From positions 868,001 to 932,000 of the forward strand of contig NZ_LARY01000001.1 in NCBI RefSeq assembly GCF_003369925.1: a stretch of 64,000 bases of DNA, in the 5' to 3' direction. The position numbers and the translations under genes are program-made. The notes under the pieces were generated by a model. That model saw nothing but the letters and a program-made list of their open reading frames with translations, was not told the origin of the DNA and made no database searches. Every line of letters starts with the position of its first letter. The stretch's first letter is position 1. Below, piece by piece: positions 1-10,448 of this stretch. The stretch comes from Listeria kieliensis. GTDB lineage: Bacteria; Bacillota; Bacilli; Lactobacillales; Listeriaceae.

Positions 1-1
1 T

Positions 2-35
2 GAAAAATCTTGTTTTGAAGAGGAACAAGATTTCA
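2..35 (-). terminator. Hairpin downstream of folC, possibly a second terminator
   Basis: A 13-base inverted repeat (GAAATCTTGTTCC pairing with AACAAGATTTTTC) lies beyond the folC terminator, near the window edge. On the minus strand its 3' arm ends in a short T run. It could be a tandem terminator or an element belonging to the next gene, which is outside the window. Confidence 0.4.
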
Positions 36-50
36 AAATGTGATTATAAA

Positions 51-83
51 AAAACAAGCACCCTATAAGGTACTTGTTTTTTC
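51..83 (-). terminator. Intrinsic terminator of folC
   Basis: On the minus strand AAAACAAGTACC pairs with GGTGCTTGTTTT (one G-U pair) around a six-base loop and runs into a T tract. The folC stop codon lies inside the hairpin loop region, so the last codons of the gene form half of the stem. Confidence 0.8.
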
Positions 84-1364
84 AAGAAGATATTTTCTTA
101 CCTCTGATATAAAATAGAGTGAGCCAGTAATGTATAACGGATTCTTTCCTAGTTTTGATGAAGTTTGTTTCAGGAATTCCTTCCAACTTAAAATAGGTGT
201 GAGATGATGTTTTTTAGCGACCTCAATCACATCTGTTTTTGCCATTGCGCGAGGAAAATCAAACGTTGTTAGGTAAATCTCTACATTTTTCACATTCGCT
301 TGTATTTCCTGAATCATTTCATCATATTTCTTATCGAGTAAAGCACTAAAAAGCAGAATGATTTTTTCAGAATTCACTTGTTGAAGGGTTTGAATCAACG
401 CACGAATTCCTTCAGGATTGTGTGCACCATCAAGAATGATCGTTGGGTTTTCCGTCATTTTTTCCATTCTTCCTGGCCAAAAAGCATTGGCAAGTCCTTT
501 TCGTAACCCTTCTTCTGATAAACGGATCCACTTTTCTGCGTGAAGAAAGCGAAGCGCAAAAATTGCCACAGAAGCATTTTGAATTTGATGATCACCAGCG
601 AGCCCCAGTTGCAATTCTTTTAATTCGCCCAGAGTATCATGGTAGTTTAAAAGTTCATTCCTTATTTTTTCAGAACTAAAATCTTTTTTATACAAGTAAA
701 AAGGTGAATGACGAGAACTCGCTAGTTCAGCCAGTGTTTTAATAACCGAATCTTGAAGTACACCTGTTACAACTGGAATGCCTGGTTTAATAATTCCACC
801 TTTTTCGAAGGCGATTTCTTCAATTGTATTTCCGAGAAACTCCATGTGGTCGAGTCCGATTGTCGTGATAACTGAAAGAATAGGCGTTAAAACATTTGTC
901 GAATCAAGACGTCCACCAAGACCAACTTCAATAATGCCAAAATCAATGACTTCAAACTCTGCAAAATATAAAAACATCATAGCCGTAATAATTTCAAATT
1001 CAGAAGGTGGACCAAACTCACTTTTCGCAATTTCTTCTGCAATTGGTGCAATTCGGTTAGCAAGTTGGACGATATCTGCATCGCTTATAGGAAGTGAATT
1101 AATGGTAATTCGTTCATTAAAAGTCTCAATATAAGGAGACGTAAAGGTTCCAACACGGTATCCTTCTTCTTGAAGAATGGAAGAAAGAAAAGTTAGCGTT
1201 GAACCTTTCCCGTTTGTTCCAGCGATATGAATAAATCTGTTCTTTTTTTCAGGGTGATCTAATTTTTCAAGCAGAAGCTCCATGCGTTTCAGTCCTGGCT
1301 TGATTCCTAAGCGTAACGTGCCATGAATCCAATTTAAGGCTTCTTCGTAAGTGTGAAAATGCAA
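63..1364 (-). CDS. folC: Folylpolyglutamate synthase / dihydrofolate synthase
   Basis: This cytoplasmic Mur-ligase-family enzyme adds glutamate to dihydropteroate and to reduced folates. The 433-residue protein has the ATP-binding loop AGTNGKGST at about residues 48-56 and the Mur-ligase signature ILDGAHNPEG in the C-terminal half, and its length is normal for FolC. The start codon is TTG: a good ribosome site (AAGGGAG) sits nine bases before it and no ATG is available in frame nearby. It follows valS on the same strand with a hairpin between them. Family identity is firm; which of the two activities dominates cannot be read from sequence. Confidence 0.95.
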   Translation of the reverse strand: MHFHTYEEALNWIHGTLRLGIKPGLKRMELLLEKLDHPEKKNRFIHIAGTNGKGSTLTFLSSILQEEGYRVGTFTSPYIETFNERITINSLPISDADIVQLANRIAPIAEEIAKSEFGPPSEFEIITAMMFLYFAEFEVIDFGIIEVGLGGRLDSTNVLTPILSVITTIGLDHMEFLGNTIEEIAFEKGGIIKPGIPVVTGVLQDSVIKTLAELASSRHSPFYLYKKDFSSEKIRNELLNYHDTLGELKELQLGLAGDHQIQNASVAIFALRFLHAEKWIRLSEEGLRKGLANAFWPGRMEKMTENPTIILDGAHNPEGIRALIQTLQQVNSEKIILLFSALLDKKYDEMIQEIQANVKNVEIYLTTFDFPRAMAKTDVIEVAKKHHLTPILSWKEFLKQTSSKLGKNPLYITGSLYFISEVRKYLLEKTSTL

Positions 1365-1387
1365 AGCTTTGCTCTCCCTTCTTATTG

Positions 1388-1435
1388 AAAGCGCGGAAAA
1401 ATCCTTTCAAAACAAAAGAAGTTCTTCCGCGCTTA
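1388..1435 (-). terminator. Probable terminator of valS
   Basis: GCGCGGAA pairs with TTCCGCGC across a loop of about 25 bases, directly after the valS stop. The T tract that follows is short, so termination may be partial and folC may be reached by read-through. Confidence 0.6.
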
Positions 1436-1438
1436 AAG

Positions 1439-4090
1439 TTAAGCGTTTTTTAGTGCTCTGATTCGTTCTTCGACAGATGCTTTTTTCTCAAGATAATCTT
1501 TTTCTTTCGCGCGCTCTTCTTCTACCACTTTTTCTGGTGCTTTTGAAACAAAGCGCTCATTAGCTAATTTTCCTTGAACACGATCTACCTCTTTATCCCA
1601 CTTATCGAGTTCTTTTGTCAAACGCTCGATTTCCTCCGAGAGATCAATAAGTCCTTCGAGTGGCAAGAAAATCTCAGCTCCTGTTATAACCGCAGTCATC
1701 GCTGTATTTGAAGGTTCAATATCAAACGAAATTTCTAGAGATTCTGGATTACAAAAGCGTTCAATATAGGAAAGATTTTCTTCTATAATGCGTTTGTAAG
1801 CTTCATCTTTAGGTTTGATTTGAATAGCAACAGGCTTGCTAAGCGGCGTATTCACTTCCGCACGAATATTTCGAACCGACCGGATAATTTCAACAAGCGT
1901 CTTCATTGCAAGCGCAGCTTCAGCGTGCATTTGCTCTTTGCGAACCACTGGCCACTCTGCAACTGTGATGGATTTTCCGTCATGCGGCAAGTTTTGCCAA
2001 ATTTCTTCCGTTACAAACGGCATGAACGGGTGAAGCAAACGCATAGTTTGATCAAGCACATATGCAAGAACCGACCGTGTGGTTTGTTTGCTTTGTTCAT
2101 CTTCGCCATAAAGTGAAATCTTAGCGATCTCAATGTACCAGTCACAGAATTCGTCCCAGATGAAATTATAAAGTGTTCGACCTACTTCGCCAAATTCATA
2201 CTTCTCGGATAAAGAGGTTACAGTTTGAATCGTTTCATTTAAGCGAGTCAAAATCCATTTATCACTAACTTCCGTTACATGTGATAAATCAATCTCTTCG
2301 TATTTAAGTCCATCCATATTGATAAGAGCAAACCGTGAAGCGTTCCAAATTTTATTAATAAAGTTCCAAGTAGCTTCTACTTTTTCAAAACTGAATTTCA
2401 AATCTTGCCCTGGTGCCGTTCCAGTTGAAAGAGTATAGCGAAGAGAATCTGCACCATATTTATCAATTACTTCAATCGGGTCAACACCATTTCCAAGGGA
2501 CTTCGACATTTTGCGACCTTCAGCATCACGTACAAGTCCATGAATCAGTGTATCTTTAAATGGCCGCTTTCCAGTGAATTCAACAGATTGGAAAATCATC
2601 CGTGACACCCAAAAATAAATAATATCATAGCCTGTTACAAGTGCGCTATTTGGGAAGTAGCGTTTAAAGTCAGGCGCATCTTCATCTGGCCAGCCCATTG
2701 TTGAAAATGGCCAAAGTGCCGAACTAAACCAAGTATCAAGTACATCTTCATCTTGTGTCCATTCAGCTTCATTTTCAGGCGGCGTTTCAGAAACATAGAC
2801 TTCGCCAGTTTCGTTATGGTACCAAGCAGGAATCCGATGTCCCCACCACAATTGACGCGAAACACACCAATCATGAATATTTTCCATCCATGTTGAATAT
2901 GTTTTTTCAAAACGATTGGGTACAAAATTCACCTTTGTTTCATCGGATTTTTGAATATCAAGTGCAGCTTTTGCTAGAGGTTGCATCTTGACAAACCATT
3001 GCAAAGATAAATACGGTTCTACTACGGCATCCGTTCTTTCGGAATGCCCAACCGAATGCATGTGAGGTTCTTGTTTAATAAAGAGTCCTAATTCTTTAAA
3101 GTCTTCAATGATCGCTTTTCTTGCTTCAAAACGATCCATACCTTGATATTTACCAGCATTTTCATTCATCGTTGCATCTTCATTCATTACGATGATGCGC
3201 GATAAGTCGTGTCTATTCCCAACTTCAAAGTCATTTGGATCGTGGGCTGGCGTAATCTTAACTGCCCCGGATCCGAATTCGCGATCTACATAATCATCCG
3301 CTACAATTGGGATTTCTCGATTCATGATCGGAAGAATAATCGTTTTCCCGATCAAATGTTGATACCGTTCATCTTTTGGATGCACTGCGACAGCCGTATC
3401 TCCAGGGATAGTTTCTGGGCGTGTTGTTGCTATTTCAAGGAAGCCGCTACCATCGGCCAGAGGATATTTTAAATGATAGAAATTTCCTTCAATTTCTTTA
3501 TGGATAACCTCGATATCCGAAAGCGCCGTTTTAGCAACAGGGTCCCAGTTGATGATATATTCCCCGCGATAAATCAAGCCTTTTTCATAAAGAGAAACGA
3601 ATACTTTTTTTACAGCATCCGAAAGCCCCTCATCCAAAGTGAAACGCTCGCGCGAATAATCCAAGCCAAGTCCCATTTTTTCCCATTGTTCTCGAATGAA
3701 TCCAGCATATTCTTCTTTCCATTCCCAAGCTTTATCTAGAAATTTAGCTCGTCCTAATTCGTGACGAGAAATACCTTGTTCTTTCAGTTTGGCTTCCACT
3801 TTCGCTTGAGTTGCAATCCCAGCGTGGTCCATCCCAGGTAAATAAAGTGTGTCAAACCCCTGCATTCGCTTGATTCTTGTGATAATATCTTGAAGTGTCG
3901 TATCCCATGCGTGCCCCAGATGAAGTTTCCCGGTTACATTTGGAGGCGGAATGACAACGCTGTAAGCTTGCTTTGACGCATCCCCTGAAGCTTTAAAGAA
4001 GTCATTGGCAATCCACCATTGGTATCTCCCACTTTCAACATTGCTTGGCTCATATTTTGTTGGCATTTCTGTGTTATCAAATTCCTTCAT
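1439..4090 (-). CDS. valS: Valyl-tRNA synthetase
   Basis: This class I synthetase charges tRNA-Val. It carries HLGH (the HIGH motif) near residue 57, a CP1 editing domain, KMSKS in [13 protein letters not shown], an anticodon-binding domain, and a C-terminal coiled-coil arm typical of ValRS. An open frame starts six codons upstream, but the GGGAGG ribosome site lies inside that extension. The ATG seven bases after it, giving 883 residues, is therefore the likely start. Expression is probably governed by the T-box leader immediately upstream. Confidence 0.97.
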   Translation of the reverse strand: MKEFDNTEMPTKYEPSNVESGRYQWWIANDFFKASGDASKQAYSVVIPPPNVTGKLHLGHAWDTTLQDIITRIKRMQGFDTLYLPGMDHAGIATQAKVEAKLKEQGISRHELGRAKFLDKAWEWKEEYAGFIREQWEKMGLGLDYSRERFTLDEGLSDAVKKVFVSLYEKGLIYRGEYIINWDPVAKTALSDIEVIHKEIEGNFYHLKYPLADGSGFLEIATTRPETIPGDTAVAVHPKDERYQHLIGKTIILPIMNREIPIVADDYVDREFGSGAVKITPAHDPNDFEVGNRHDLSRIIVMNEDATMNENAGKYQGMDRFEARKAIIEDFKELGLFIKQEPHMHSVGHSERTDAVVEPYLSLQWFVKMQPLAKAALDIQKSDETKVNFVPNRFEKTYSTWMENIHDWCVSRQLWWGHRIPAWYHNETGEVYVSETPPENEAEWTQDEDVLDTWFSSALWPFSTMGWPDEDAPDFKRYFPNSALVTGYDIIYFWVSRMIFQSVEFTGKRPFKDTLIHGLVRDAEGRKMSKSLGNGVDPIEVIDKYGADSLRYTLSTGTAPGQDLKFSFEKVEATWNFINKIWNASRFALINMDGLKYEEIDLSHVTEVSDKWILTRLNETIQTVTSLSEKYEFGEVGRTLYNFIWDEFCDWYIEIAKISLYGEDEQSKQTTRSVLAYVLDQTMRLLHPFMPFVTEEIWQNLPHDGKSITVAEWPVVRKEQMHAEAALAMKTLVEIIRSVRNIRAEVNTPLSKPVAIQIKPKDEAYKRIIEENLSYIERFCNPESLEISFDIEPSNTAMTAVITGAEIFLPLEGLIDLSEEIERLTKELDKWDKEVDRVQGKLANERFVSKAPEKVVEEERAKEKDYLEKKASVEERIRALKNA

Positions 4091-4131
4091 TCTATTTCCT
4101 CCCATCAAATTCTGCTTTTAAAGGTAAATAA

Positions 4132-4382
4132 AAAACTCTTTTCATCCGAAAAGGACGAAAAGAGTTTTGATTCGCGGTACCACCTTTTTACCGAAAAAAT
4201 TCGGCACTCATTCTAGTAACGATGCGATTTAGCACCGGTTTTTCCTACTTTTGAGTTCAGAAAAACAGCTCCAAGGCTACCTTCCGTGAATTTTCTTTGA
4301 AAGTTTGCAGCAACCACTTTCTCTCTAAGAAAGAAAAATTCACATACTCTTCCTCTTCTTTGCTTTTTAATATTATGCTCTT
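4132..4382 (-). promoter_or_regulatory. T-box riboswitch, valine-type, upstream of valS
   Basis: On the minus strand the leader has an AGAGAG/GGTTGCTG stem I pattern, a T-box core complementary to + strand 4173-4185 (AGGTGGTACCGCG), and then a terminator hairpin (4134-4164) with a T run. A GTA triplet at 4278-4280 in the expected specifier position fits valine. Known family behaviour: uncharged tRNA pairs with the specifier and T-box sequence and prevents termination. The specifier assignment is my inference, since I did not fold the RNA. Confidence 0.9.
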
Positions 4383-4411
4383 AGTCTATCAAAATTCATT
4401 CAGCACGTCAA
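4383..4411 (-). promoter_or_regulatory. Sigma-A promoter for valS leader
   Basis: TTGACG at 4406-4411 and TAGACT at 4383-4388 (read on the minus strand) are separated by exactly 17 bases. The promoter begins about ten bases after the hemL stop codon, so valS is probably transcribed on its own. Confidence 0.8.
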
Positions 4412-4420
4412 TCTTCATAA

Positions 4421-5707
4421 CTAGCTTTTCAAGCGTTTAAAAGTCGTTTCAAAAGCTTCTAGCGTGTGGTCGATTTCCTTTTCCCCATGCATTGTAGAAA
4501 TAAAGATTCCTTCAAACTGTGAAGGCGGAAGGAAAATTCCTTGATCAAGCATTTCCTTATAATAACGGCTAAAGAAATCAAGATCACTACTTTTGGCTGT
4601 TTCAAAATTAGTCACTTTTTGATCTGTGAAGAAAAAGCCAAACATAGAACCAGCTTGATTGATAGCAAGTGGAACTTCATATCTTGCTGCGATTTCTTTA
4701 AGTCCTTCCTCCATTCGCTTGATGAGTGCACGAAACTTCCCATAATCATGTGGCGTTAATTGCTTGATGGTCTCAAATCCAGCCGTCATAGCAAGTGGAT
4801 TTCCAGAAAGCGTGCCTGCTTGATACACAGTGCCAGCTGGTGCAACATGTTCCATGATTTCTTTTTTTCCCCCGTAAGCACCAACAGGAAGACCACCGCC
4901 AATAACTTTTCCTAAACAAGTTAAATCAGGCGTTACAACATAATACCCTTGTGCTGAATAATAATCCACCCGAAAACCTGTCATTACTTCATCAAAAATC
5001 AATAAGCTGCCAAATTTTGTTGTTAGTTTCCGCAGCCCTTCAAGGAACCCAGCAACAGGTGGAACGACTCCCATATTTCCAGCAACAGGTTCAACGATGA
5101 CGCAAGCAATTTCCTCTCCAAAATGTTCAAACGCAAGCTTGGCACTTTCCAAGTCATTATAAGGAACCGTAATCGTATCTTTTGCTAAGTCCGGCGTCAC
5201 ACCTGGGGAATCCGGTAAGCCAAGTGTAGCAACTCCGGATCCTGCCTTAATTAAAAGAGAATCCCCGTGGCCGTGATAGCTGCCTTCGAATTTTAAGATT
5301 TTATTGCGCTTCGTATAACCTCGCGCAAGCCGAATAGCACTCATTGTTGCTTCTGTTCCTGAGGAAACCATCCGCACGATTTCAATAGAAGGAACACGCT
5401 CAATCACAAGTTTCGCCAATTCATTTTCAATTTCTGTTGGCGTCCCGAAGCTAGTTCCTTTTTGAACCGCTTGTGTTAGTTTTTCCACCACTTGTGGATT
5501 TGCGTGCCCGAGAATAAGCGGTCCCCACGATAAAACATAGTCAATATAACGGTTGCCGTCGATATCTTTAATATACGCCCCATTTCCTTCTTCCATAAAA
5601 ACAGGCTCAGCCGCGACGGATTTAAAAGCACGAACTGGACTATTTACCCCGCCTGGCATTAATTTTAAGGCTTCATCAAAAGCTTTTTTGGACGCTGAAT
5701 GTTTCAT
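4421..5707 (-). CDS. hemL: Glutamate-1-semialdehyde 2,1-aminomutase
   Basis: This PLP enzyme converts glutamate-1-semialdehyde to 5-aminolevulinate, the second step of the C5 heme route. Class III aminotransferase features are clear: [16 protein letters not shown] for phosphate binding, [10 protein letters not shown], and the PLP lysine at residue 267 in CLGKVIGGG. At 428 residues it is full length. The ATG follows a GGGGG ribosome site. It is the last gene of hemA-hemC-hemD-hemB-hemL, 17 bases after hemB. No separate terminator is visible before the valS promoter. Confidence 0.96.
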   Translation of the reverse strand: MKHSASKKAFDEALKLMPGGVNSPVRAFKSVAAEPVFMEEGNGAYIKDIDGNRYIDYVLSWGPLILGHANPQVVEKLTQAVQKGTSFGTPTEIENELAKLVIERVPSIEIVRMVSSGTEATMSAIRLARGYTKRNKILKFEGSYHGHGDSLLIKAGSGVATLGLPDSPGVTPDLAKDTITVPYNDLESAKLAFEHFGEEIACVIVEPVAGNMGVVPPVAGFLEGLRKLTTKFGSLLIFDEVMTGFRVDYYSAQGYYVVTPDLTCLGKVIGGGLPVGAYGGKKEIMEHVAPAGTVYQAGTLSGNPLAMTAGFETIKQLTPHDYGKFRALIKRMEEGLKEIAARYEVPLAINQAGSMFGFFFTDQKVTNFETAKSSDLDFFSRYYKEMLDQGIFLPPSQFEGIFISTMHGEKEIDHTLEAFETTFKRLKS

Positions 5708-5724
5708 GTTTTTACCCCCGATTT

Positions 5725-6702
5725 TTATTTTTGCAGATACTTCGCAACATCTTTTGCAAAATAAGTAATAATGAGTGATGCTCCTGCCCGCTTCATGCTA
5801 AGAAGCATTTCCATTATAATTTTTTCTTCATCGATCCAGCCGTTATGAGCAGCAGCTTTTACCATCGCATATTCGCCACTCACATTATAGGCAACAACTG
5901 GTAAATGCGTAGTATTACGAACATCTCGAACAATGTCCAAATAGGAAAGCGCTGGTTTTACGATTAAAAAATCAGCTCCTTCTGCTTCATCACTGTTTGC
6001 TTCACGAAACGCTTCTTCACGGTTAGCTGGATCCATTTGATACGTTTTTCGGTCACCAAATTGTGGCGCCCCATCAGCAGCATCTCGAAACGGACCATAA
6101 AAAGCTGAAGCATATTTGACCGCATAGGACATAATCGGAATATTTATGTAGCCTGCTTCATCTAGTCCTTCGCGAATAGCCGCAACAAACCCGTCCATCA
6201 TATTACTGGGTGCGATGATATCAGCCCCTGCCTCCACTTGGCTGACTGCCGTTTTTTTCAACACTTCAAGCGACTCATCATTTAAAATCTCGTCGCCTTG
6301 CACAAGCCCACAATGCCCGTGGTCCGTAAATTCACATAGACAAGTATCTGCTACAACAAGAATCTCGGGGAAAGCCTTCTTTATAATTCGTGTGGCTTCT
6401 TGAACGACTCCGTGATCATGGAAAGCCCCTGTTCCAACGCTATCTTTTTCTTTCGGAATGCCAAATAAAATGACAGCTTGGATACCTGCTTCTTTCACTT
6501 CTCGGATTTCATCTTCTAACAGGGCTAGCGGAAACTGATAAACGCCTGGCATTGAAGGAACTTCAGTTTTTGTTTCTCCAAATTCTTTTACAAAAATAGG
6601 ATAAATAAAATCATCCATTGAAAGTTCATTTTCTCTTACTAAATCACGCATCGCGTTTGACGTGCGCAAACGACGATGGCGGTCAAAACTTTTTGTCATC
6701 AT
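5725..6702 (-). CDS. hemB: Delta-aminolevulinic acid dehydratase (porphobilinogen synthase)
   Basis: HemB condenses two aminolevulinate molecules to porphobilinogen. The two active-site lysines lie in [15 protein letters not shown] and [11 protein letters not shown]. The cysteine-rich metal loop [14 protein letters not shown] is the zinc-dependent type. The protein has 325 residues, full length. GAGGAG precedes an ATG-ATG pair, and the first ATG at 6702 has the better spacing. The gene starts inside the 3' end of hemD (20-base overlap), which suggests translational coupling in the heme operon. Confidence 0.96.
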   Translation of the reverse strand: MMTKSFDRHRRLRTSNAMRDLVRENELSMDDFIYPIFVKEFGETKTEVPSMPGVYQFPLALLEDEIREVKEAGIQAVILFGIPKEKDSVGTGAFHDHGVVQEATRIIKKAFPEILVVADTCLCEFTDHGHCGLVQGDEILNDESLEVLKKTAVSQVEAGADIIAPSNMMDGFVAAIREGLDEAGYINIPIMSYAVKYASAFYGPFRDAADGAPQFGDRKTYQMDPANREEAFREANSDEAEGADFLIVKPALSYLDIVRDVRNTTHLPVVAYNVSGEYAMVKAAAHNGWIDEEKIIMEMLLSMKRAGASLIITYFAKDVAKYLQK

Positions 6703-7423
6703 TCTTCGACTCCTCTATTATTAAATCTATTAAATCATCCATCTGATAGTTTTCAGGCTGAAAATCCACTTTGTATCCATCTTCTTCGATTGCTCGAGTG
6801 GTTACTTCACCAATCGAAGCAATCAGAAAAGAAGGCTTTAATGAAAATCGATCTAAAATTTGTTTGAAATTCTTCCAAGCAGAAGGACTCGCAAACACAG
6901 CAATAAAGTGTGGATAAAGCTTCACAGTTTTTTCTAAGTTTGCCGCTGCATCACTAGGTAAAATGGTATCATAAAGCGGCAATTGAAAACAGGAAATGCC
7001 AAGATCAGATAAAAACCCAGCTATTCTTGGTTTCGCAATTTTGCTTTGAGGAAGTAAAACAGTTTGCGTTTTTTCAGCATATAACTGACTCCATTCCCTT
7101 AAAAAGGCTTCTGTTTCATAAAGACTTGGTTCAAAGTCAACTTTTACTCCCATATTTTGAAGGGCCTCAGAAGTTTTTCTCCCGATCGAAGCAACTTTCA
7201 TCTTTTCCGGAAATTGTCTGATCCGATCTGCAAAAAAGCGTACCGAATTTTGACTCGTGAAAAAAATCCAATCTGCATGGCGTGCTTCCTCTTTCAATAC
7301 AAACCCAAGCGGCTTTGTTTCAATCATTGGAATCGAAATCGCTTCTATCCCAGCTTTTTGCAAACGTAAAAGTCCCAATTGATTTTTATTTTTCTCTCGC
7401 GTTAAAAAAACAGGGCTATTCAT
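6683..7423 (-). CDS. hemD: Uroporphyrinogen-III synthase
   Basis: HemD cyclises and inverts ring D of hydroxymethylbilane. The 246-residue protein is poorly conserved, as usual for the family, but shows the two-lobed pattern beginning [23 protein letters not shown] in the first lobe and [12 protein letters not shown] in the second. A longer reading frame extends 49 codons upstream into hemC; the ATG at 7423 has CAGGAG at good spacing and overlaps the hemC stop by eight bases (ATGAATAG), so it is preferred. Identity rests partly on position between hemC and hemB. Confidence 0.9.
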   Translation of the reverse strand: MNSPVFLTREKNKNQLGLLRLQKAGIEAISIPMIETKPLGFVLKEEARHADWIFFTSQNSVRFFADRIRQFPEKMKVASIGRKTSEALQNMGVKVDFEPSLYETEAFLREWSQLYAEKTQTVLLPQSKIAKPRIAGFLSDLGISCFQLPLYDTILPSDAAANLEKTVKLYPHFIAVFASPSAWKNFKQILDRFSLKPSFLIASIGEVTTRAIEEDGYKVDFQPENYQMDDLIDLIIEESKNDDKKF

Positions 7424-8348
7424 GTCGCAACTCCTGAATAATTTGAGCGGCCCCCTGATCAAGTAATTCACGGGCTGATTCTTCTCCAAGACGCTCTGGG
7501 TTTGTTCCAGCTTTTTGAACAGCAAGACGGTTGCTTCCGTCTGCATTCGCGACAAATCCTCTAAACCCAAGTGAATCCTTCGCTTCTTTCACAGCAAAGC
7601 CAGCAATGGGAATCTCACAACCTCCATTCAACGTTTCAAGAAATTTTCGCTCACAACGGACAGAAAACGCAGTGTCATCATCATGAATAGAAGCAAGCAT
7701 TTCAAGTAATTCTTTATCTGCTTCGCGGCATTCAATCGCAAGAGCTCCTTGTCCAACAGCTGGAAGACAGTCCTCTGCAGTAAACCGTTCCACCTTCAAA
7801 TTTCCATCTTCTAGCCACCCCATCCGACTTAAACCAGCTTCCGCCAAAATAATAGCATCGAATTGCTCTTCTTCTAGTTTTCGCAACCGCGTATCAATGT
7901 TTCCACGAATCGAACGAATTTCAAGATCAGGTCGAATTCGCTTAATTTCTGCACTGCGTCTCAGGCTACTTGTTCCAATAACAGCCCCCGTAGATAACTC
8001 AGAAAGTTTAGTCGCTTCACGAAAAACAAGCACATCGAATGGAGATTCACGTTTCGGGATGGCGCCAATTATGAGCCCGTCATGCAATTTACTTGGGACA
8101 TCCTTCATACTATGTACGGCAAAGTCAATCGTAGAGTCTGCTAACTGTTCCTCAACTTCAGACACAAATAAACCTTTCCCACCGACCTTGCTTAAAGTCA
8201 CATTTAAAATTTTGTCGCCTTTTGTAACGATTTCCTGAATTTTAAAATTCACCTCTGGAAAGTGTTCTTTTAACTTACGAATGACCCAATGAGTTTGCGT
8301 AAGTGCAAGCTTACTACGCCTTGAACCGACGATAAATTCCCGTTTCAT
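7416..8348 (-). CDS. hemC: Porphobilinogen deaminase (hydroxymethylbilane synthase)
   Basis: HemC polymerises four porphobilinogens using a covalent dipyrromethane cofactor. The cofactor cysteine is residue 244 in LNGGCEIPIAG. The N-terminal GSRRSKLALTQT and the HSMKDVPS motif are typical. The protein has 310 residues. AGGTGGG precedes the ATG, which overlaps the hemA stop in an ATGA arrangement, so the two are translationally coupled. Confidence 0.97.
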   Translation of the reverse strand: MKREFIVGSRRSKLALTQTHWVIRKLKEHFPEVNFKIQEIVTKGDKILNVTLSKVGGKGLFVSEVEEQLADSTIDFAVHSMKDVPSKLHDGLIIGAIPKRESPFDVLVFREATKLSELSTGAVIGTSSLRRSAEIKRIRPDLEIRSIRGNIDTRLRKLEEEQFDAIILAEAGLSRMGWLEDGNLKVERFTAEDCLPAVGQGALAIECREADKELLEMLASIHDDDTAFSVRCERKFLETLNGGCEIPIAGFAVKEAKDSLGFRGFVANADGSNRLAVQKAGTNPERLGEESARELLDQGAAQIIQELRHE

Positions 8349-9658
8349 TTGCCCACCTCGTTTTTCTGATTTTGCGATTCTTTTATATCGACTTCTCCGG
8401 ATAAATCAAAAATAGCTTTAAAAATCTCAATTTGATGATCTGCATCTACTTTTTCAGGCATTTCTTTAATTTCAGCGATTGGGTGTTTTAACATTTGGTT
8501 GATAATGCTTTTCATGTGCTTTCCAATCACCGTATATTCACGTTCAGTCATACCAGGAAGCTTATTTTCTAGGCTTTGCATCGTTTTTTCTTGAATCAAA
8601 AGTGCCGTTTCACGCAGTTCACGGATCAGTGGAACAACGCCTAAACGCTTTTCCCACTCAAAAAATTGTTCCGCTTCCTCTTCGATCTCAGATTCGAGTT
8701 CCGCAACCATTTTTTGACGTTCTTCAGTATTAGCCGAAATCACTCCCTCGAGATCATCTAAATCATATAAAAAGACTTTTGAAAGATCAGCTGCTGCTGG
8801 ATCAACATTTCGTGGAAGAGAAATATCAATGACAAGAATCGGTGAATTTCTCGTCTCACTAATTTGACGCATATCCGCTTCGCTCAGTACATAACCTCCT
8901 GCAGAAGTCGAAACAAGAACTATATCTGCCTCTTGAAGTGCTTCATTAAGCGAATCAAAATTAATGGATCGAGCATTTTCAAATTTTTGAGCAAGACTTT
9001 TGGCATGTTCTTCAGTTCGATTCACAAGAACAATTTCCTGAACACCACTTCCTGCTAAATTCTCTAAAGCGAGTTCGCTCATTTTACCAGCCCCAATTAA
9101 AAGAACGGATTTTTTGCTCAAATCTGGATAAATTCGCTTCGCTATTTCAACAGCTGCATAACTGACAGAAACAGCATTTTCATTGATCTTCGTTCGGTGA
9201 TGCATGTCTTTAGCAAAATGAATCGCTTCACGAAATAATTGATTCAAAATTGTTCCGGTAGTTTCTGCTTTTTGAGCTTTTAAAAAAGCTTGCTTAACCT
9301 GCCCGAGAATTTGAGTTTCGCCAAGTACAAGTGAATCAAGCCCAGCAGCTACTTCATATAAATGCTTCACTGCTGCTTTTTCCTCATAAAAAAATAAATA
9401 AGAAGACATCTCTTCAAGACGTATACCAAACCATCCTGCAAGAAAACGCTTGATGTAATATTTACCGGTGTGTATCTGATCAACAACTGCCGTAATTTCT
9501 GTACGATTACATGTTGAAAGCATCACATTTTCTAAGATGCTTTTTTCATTTTGCAAAGCAACAAGTGCTTCACTAATTTCTGTTTCAGTAAAACTGAACC
9601 GTTCTCGCACATCTATTGGTGCCGTTTTATGATTCAGTCCAACAGAAAGGATATACAT
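8345..9658 (-). CDS. hemA: Glutamyl-tRNA reductase
   Basis: HemA reduces glutamyl-tRNA to glutamate-1-semialdehyde, the first and usually controlled step of heme synthesis. The catalytic cysteine is residue 50 in MLSTCNRTEI; a Rossmann NADPH loop (LLIGAGKMSELA) and the C-terminal helical dimerisation domain follow. Two ATGs lie two codons apart. GGGGG is only two bases from the first and eight from the second, so I start at the second (437 residues). It is the first gene of the heme operon, behind its own promoter. Confidence 0.96.
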   Translation of the reverse strand: MYILSVGLNHKTAPIDVRERFSFTETEISEALVALQNEKSILENVMLSTCNRTEITAVVDQIHTGKYYIKRFLAGWFGIRLEEMSSYLFFYEEKAAVKHLYEVAAGLDSLVLGETQILGQVKQAFLKAQKAETTGTILNQLFREAIHFAKDMHHRTKINENAVSVSYAAVEIAKRIYPDLSKKSVLLIGAGKMSELALENLAGSGVQEIVLVNRTEEHAKSLAQKFENARSINFDSLNEALQEADIVLVSTSAGGYVLSEADMRQISETRNSPILVIDISLPRNVDPAAADLSKVFLYDLDDLEGVISANTEERQKMVAELESEIEEEAEQFFEWEKRLGVVPLIRELRETALLIQEKTMQSLENKLPGMTEREYTVIGKHMKSIINQMLKHPIAEIKEMPEKVDADHQIEIFKAIFDLSGEVDIKESQNQKNEVGK

Positions 9659-9675
9659 GTGCATGTCCCCCTAAT

Positions 9676-9718
9676 TTGTATTAATTCTATTTTAGCATTT
9701 TTCATTCCGTTAATTCAA
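9676..9718 (-). promoter_or_regulatory. hemA promoter with a PerR-like dyad
   Basis: On the minus strand TTGAAT (9713-9718) and TAAAAT (9689-9694) are 18 bases apart, a plausible sigma-A promoter. Just downstream, overlapping the -10 edge, 9676-9690 matches 10 of 14 defined positions of the 7-1-7 PerR consensus TTATAATNATTATAA. PerR control of hemA is known in B. subtilis and reported in Listeria; whether this site is used here is inference. Confidence 0.55.
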
Positions 9719-9754
9719 TCACATAGTTTGTGAAATTTGTAAGGAATCATACAG

Positions 9755-9784
9755 AAAAAGAGCCGACAAGTCAGCTCTTTTTTA
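9755..9784 (-). terminator. Terminator of ysxC
   Basis: AAAGAGCTGA/CGGCTCTTT forms a compact hairpin followed by T residues on the minus strand, right after the ysxC stop. Confidence 0.85.
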
Positions 9785-10363
9785 GCATTTTGCTTCAATG
9801 AATGACCATGCTTCTTCTTTACCCATTCCAGTCTCTGCTGAAAACAAAACAAAGTCATCTTCTCCGTCAAAATCAAGGGTTTCTTTTACGACTTTTGCGT
9901 TTTTTTGCCATTTGCTTCTTGGAATTTTATCTGCCTTTGTCGCAACTACAATAACTGGGATTTGATAATACTTCAAAAACTCATACATCATCACATCATC
10001 CGCTGTCGGTTTATGACGTAAATCAACAATTTGAATAACAGCTCGAAGCGGTTCACGAGAAGTAATATACGTTTCGATCATTTCGCCCCATTTTTCACGT
10101 TCTTTCTTGGAAACTTTGGCAAAACCATAACCCGGAACATCCACAAAGAAGAGCGCTTCCTCAATTTTATAAAAATTAAGTGTTTGCGTTTTACCAGGTT
10201 TTTGCGAAATCCGTGCCATGCTTTTTCTTCCAATCATTCGATTGATAAATGAAGACTTGCCAACGTTAGATCGTCCAGCAAGCGCGAATTCAGGAAGATT
10301 GCCTTCCGGATACTGCTCTTGCCAAACAGCACTAATCACAAGTTCGACGTTGTGTACTTGCAT
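9782..10363 (-). CDS. ysxC: Ribosome biogenesis GTP-binding protein YsxC/EngB
   Basis: This essential TRAFAC GTPase acts in large ribosomal subunit assembly. Its 193 residues contain G1 [11 protein letters not shown]2/switch [11 protein letters not shown]3 DVPGYG, G4 ATKADK and G5 SAETG in the expected order. AGGATGG precedes the ATG. It sits between thrS (with a hairpin between) and the heme operon, so it is likely monocistronic. Confidence 0.95.
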   Translation of the reverse strand: MQVHNVELVISAVWQEQYPEGNLPEFALAGRSNVGKSSFINRMIGRKSMARISQKPGKTQTLNFYKIEEALFFVDVPGYGFAKVSKKEREKWGEMIETYITSREPLRAVIQIVDLRHKPTADDVMMYEFLKYYQIPVIVVATKADKIPRSKWQKNAKVVKETLDFDGEDDFVLFSAETGMGKEEAWSFIEAKC

Positions 10364-10395
10364 AATTTAGCCCATCCTTTTCCTAATCTCGTTTT

Positions 10396-10424
10396 AGTAT
10401 AACGGAAAAACGCTTTTCCTACAA
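10396..10424 (-). promoter_or_regulatory. Candidate ysxC promoter overlapping the thrS terminator
   Basis: TATACT (10396-10401) with TTGTAG 17 bases upstream (10419-10424). The -35 and spacer lie inside the thrS terminator hairpin, so the assignment is tentative. Confidence 0.45.
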
Positions 10425-10447
10425 CAATAGAGGAAAAACGTTTTTTT
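10408..10447 (-). terminator. Terminator of thrS
   Basis: AAACGTTTTTCCT pairs with AGGAAAAGCGTTT on the minus strand around a loop of about 11 bases, then a short T run. Confidence 0.75.
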
Positions 10448-10448
10448 G

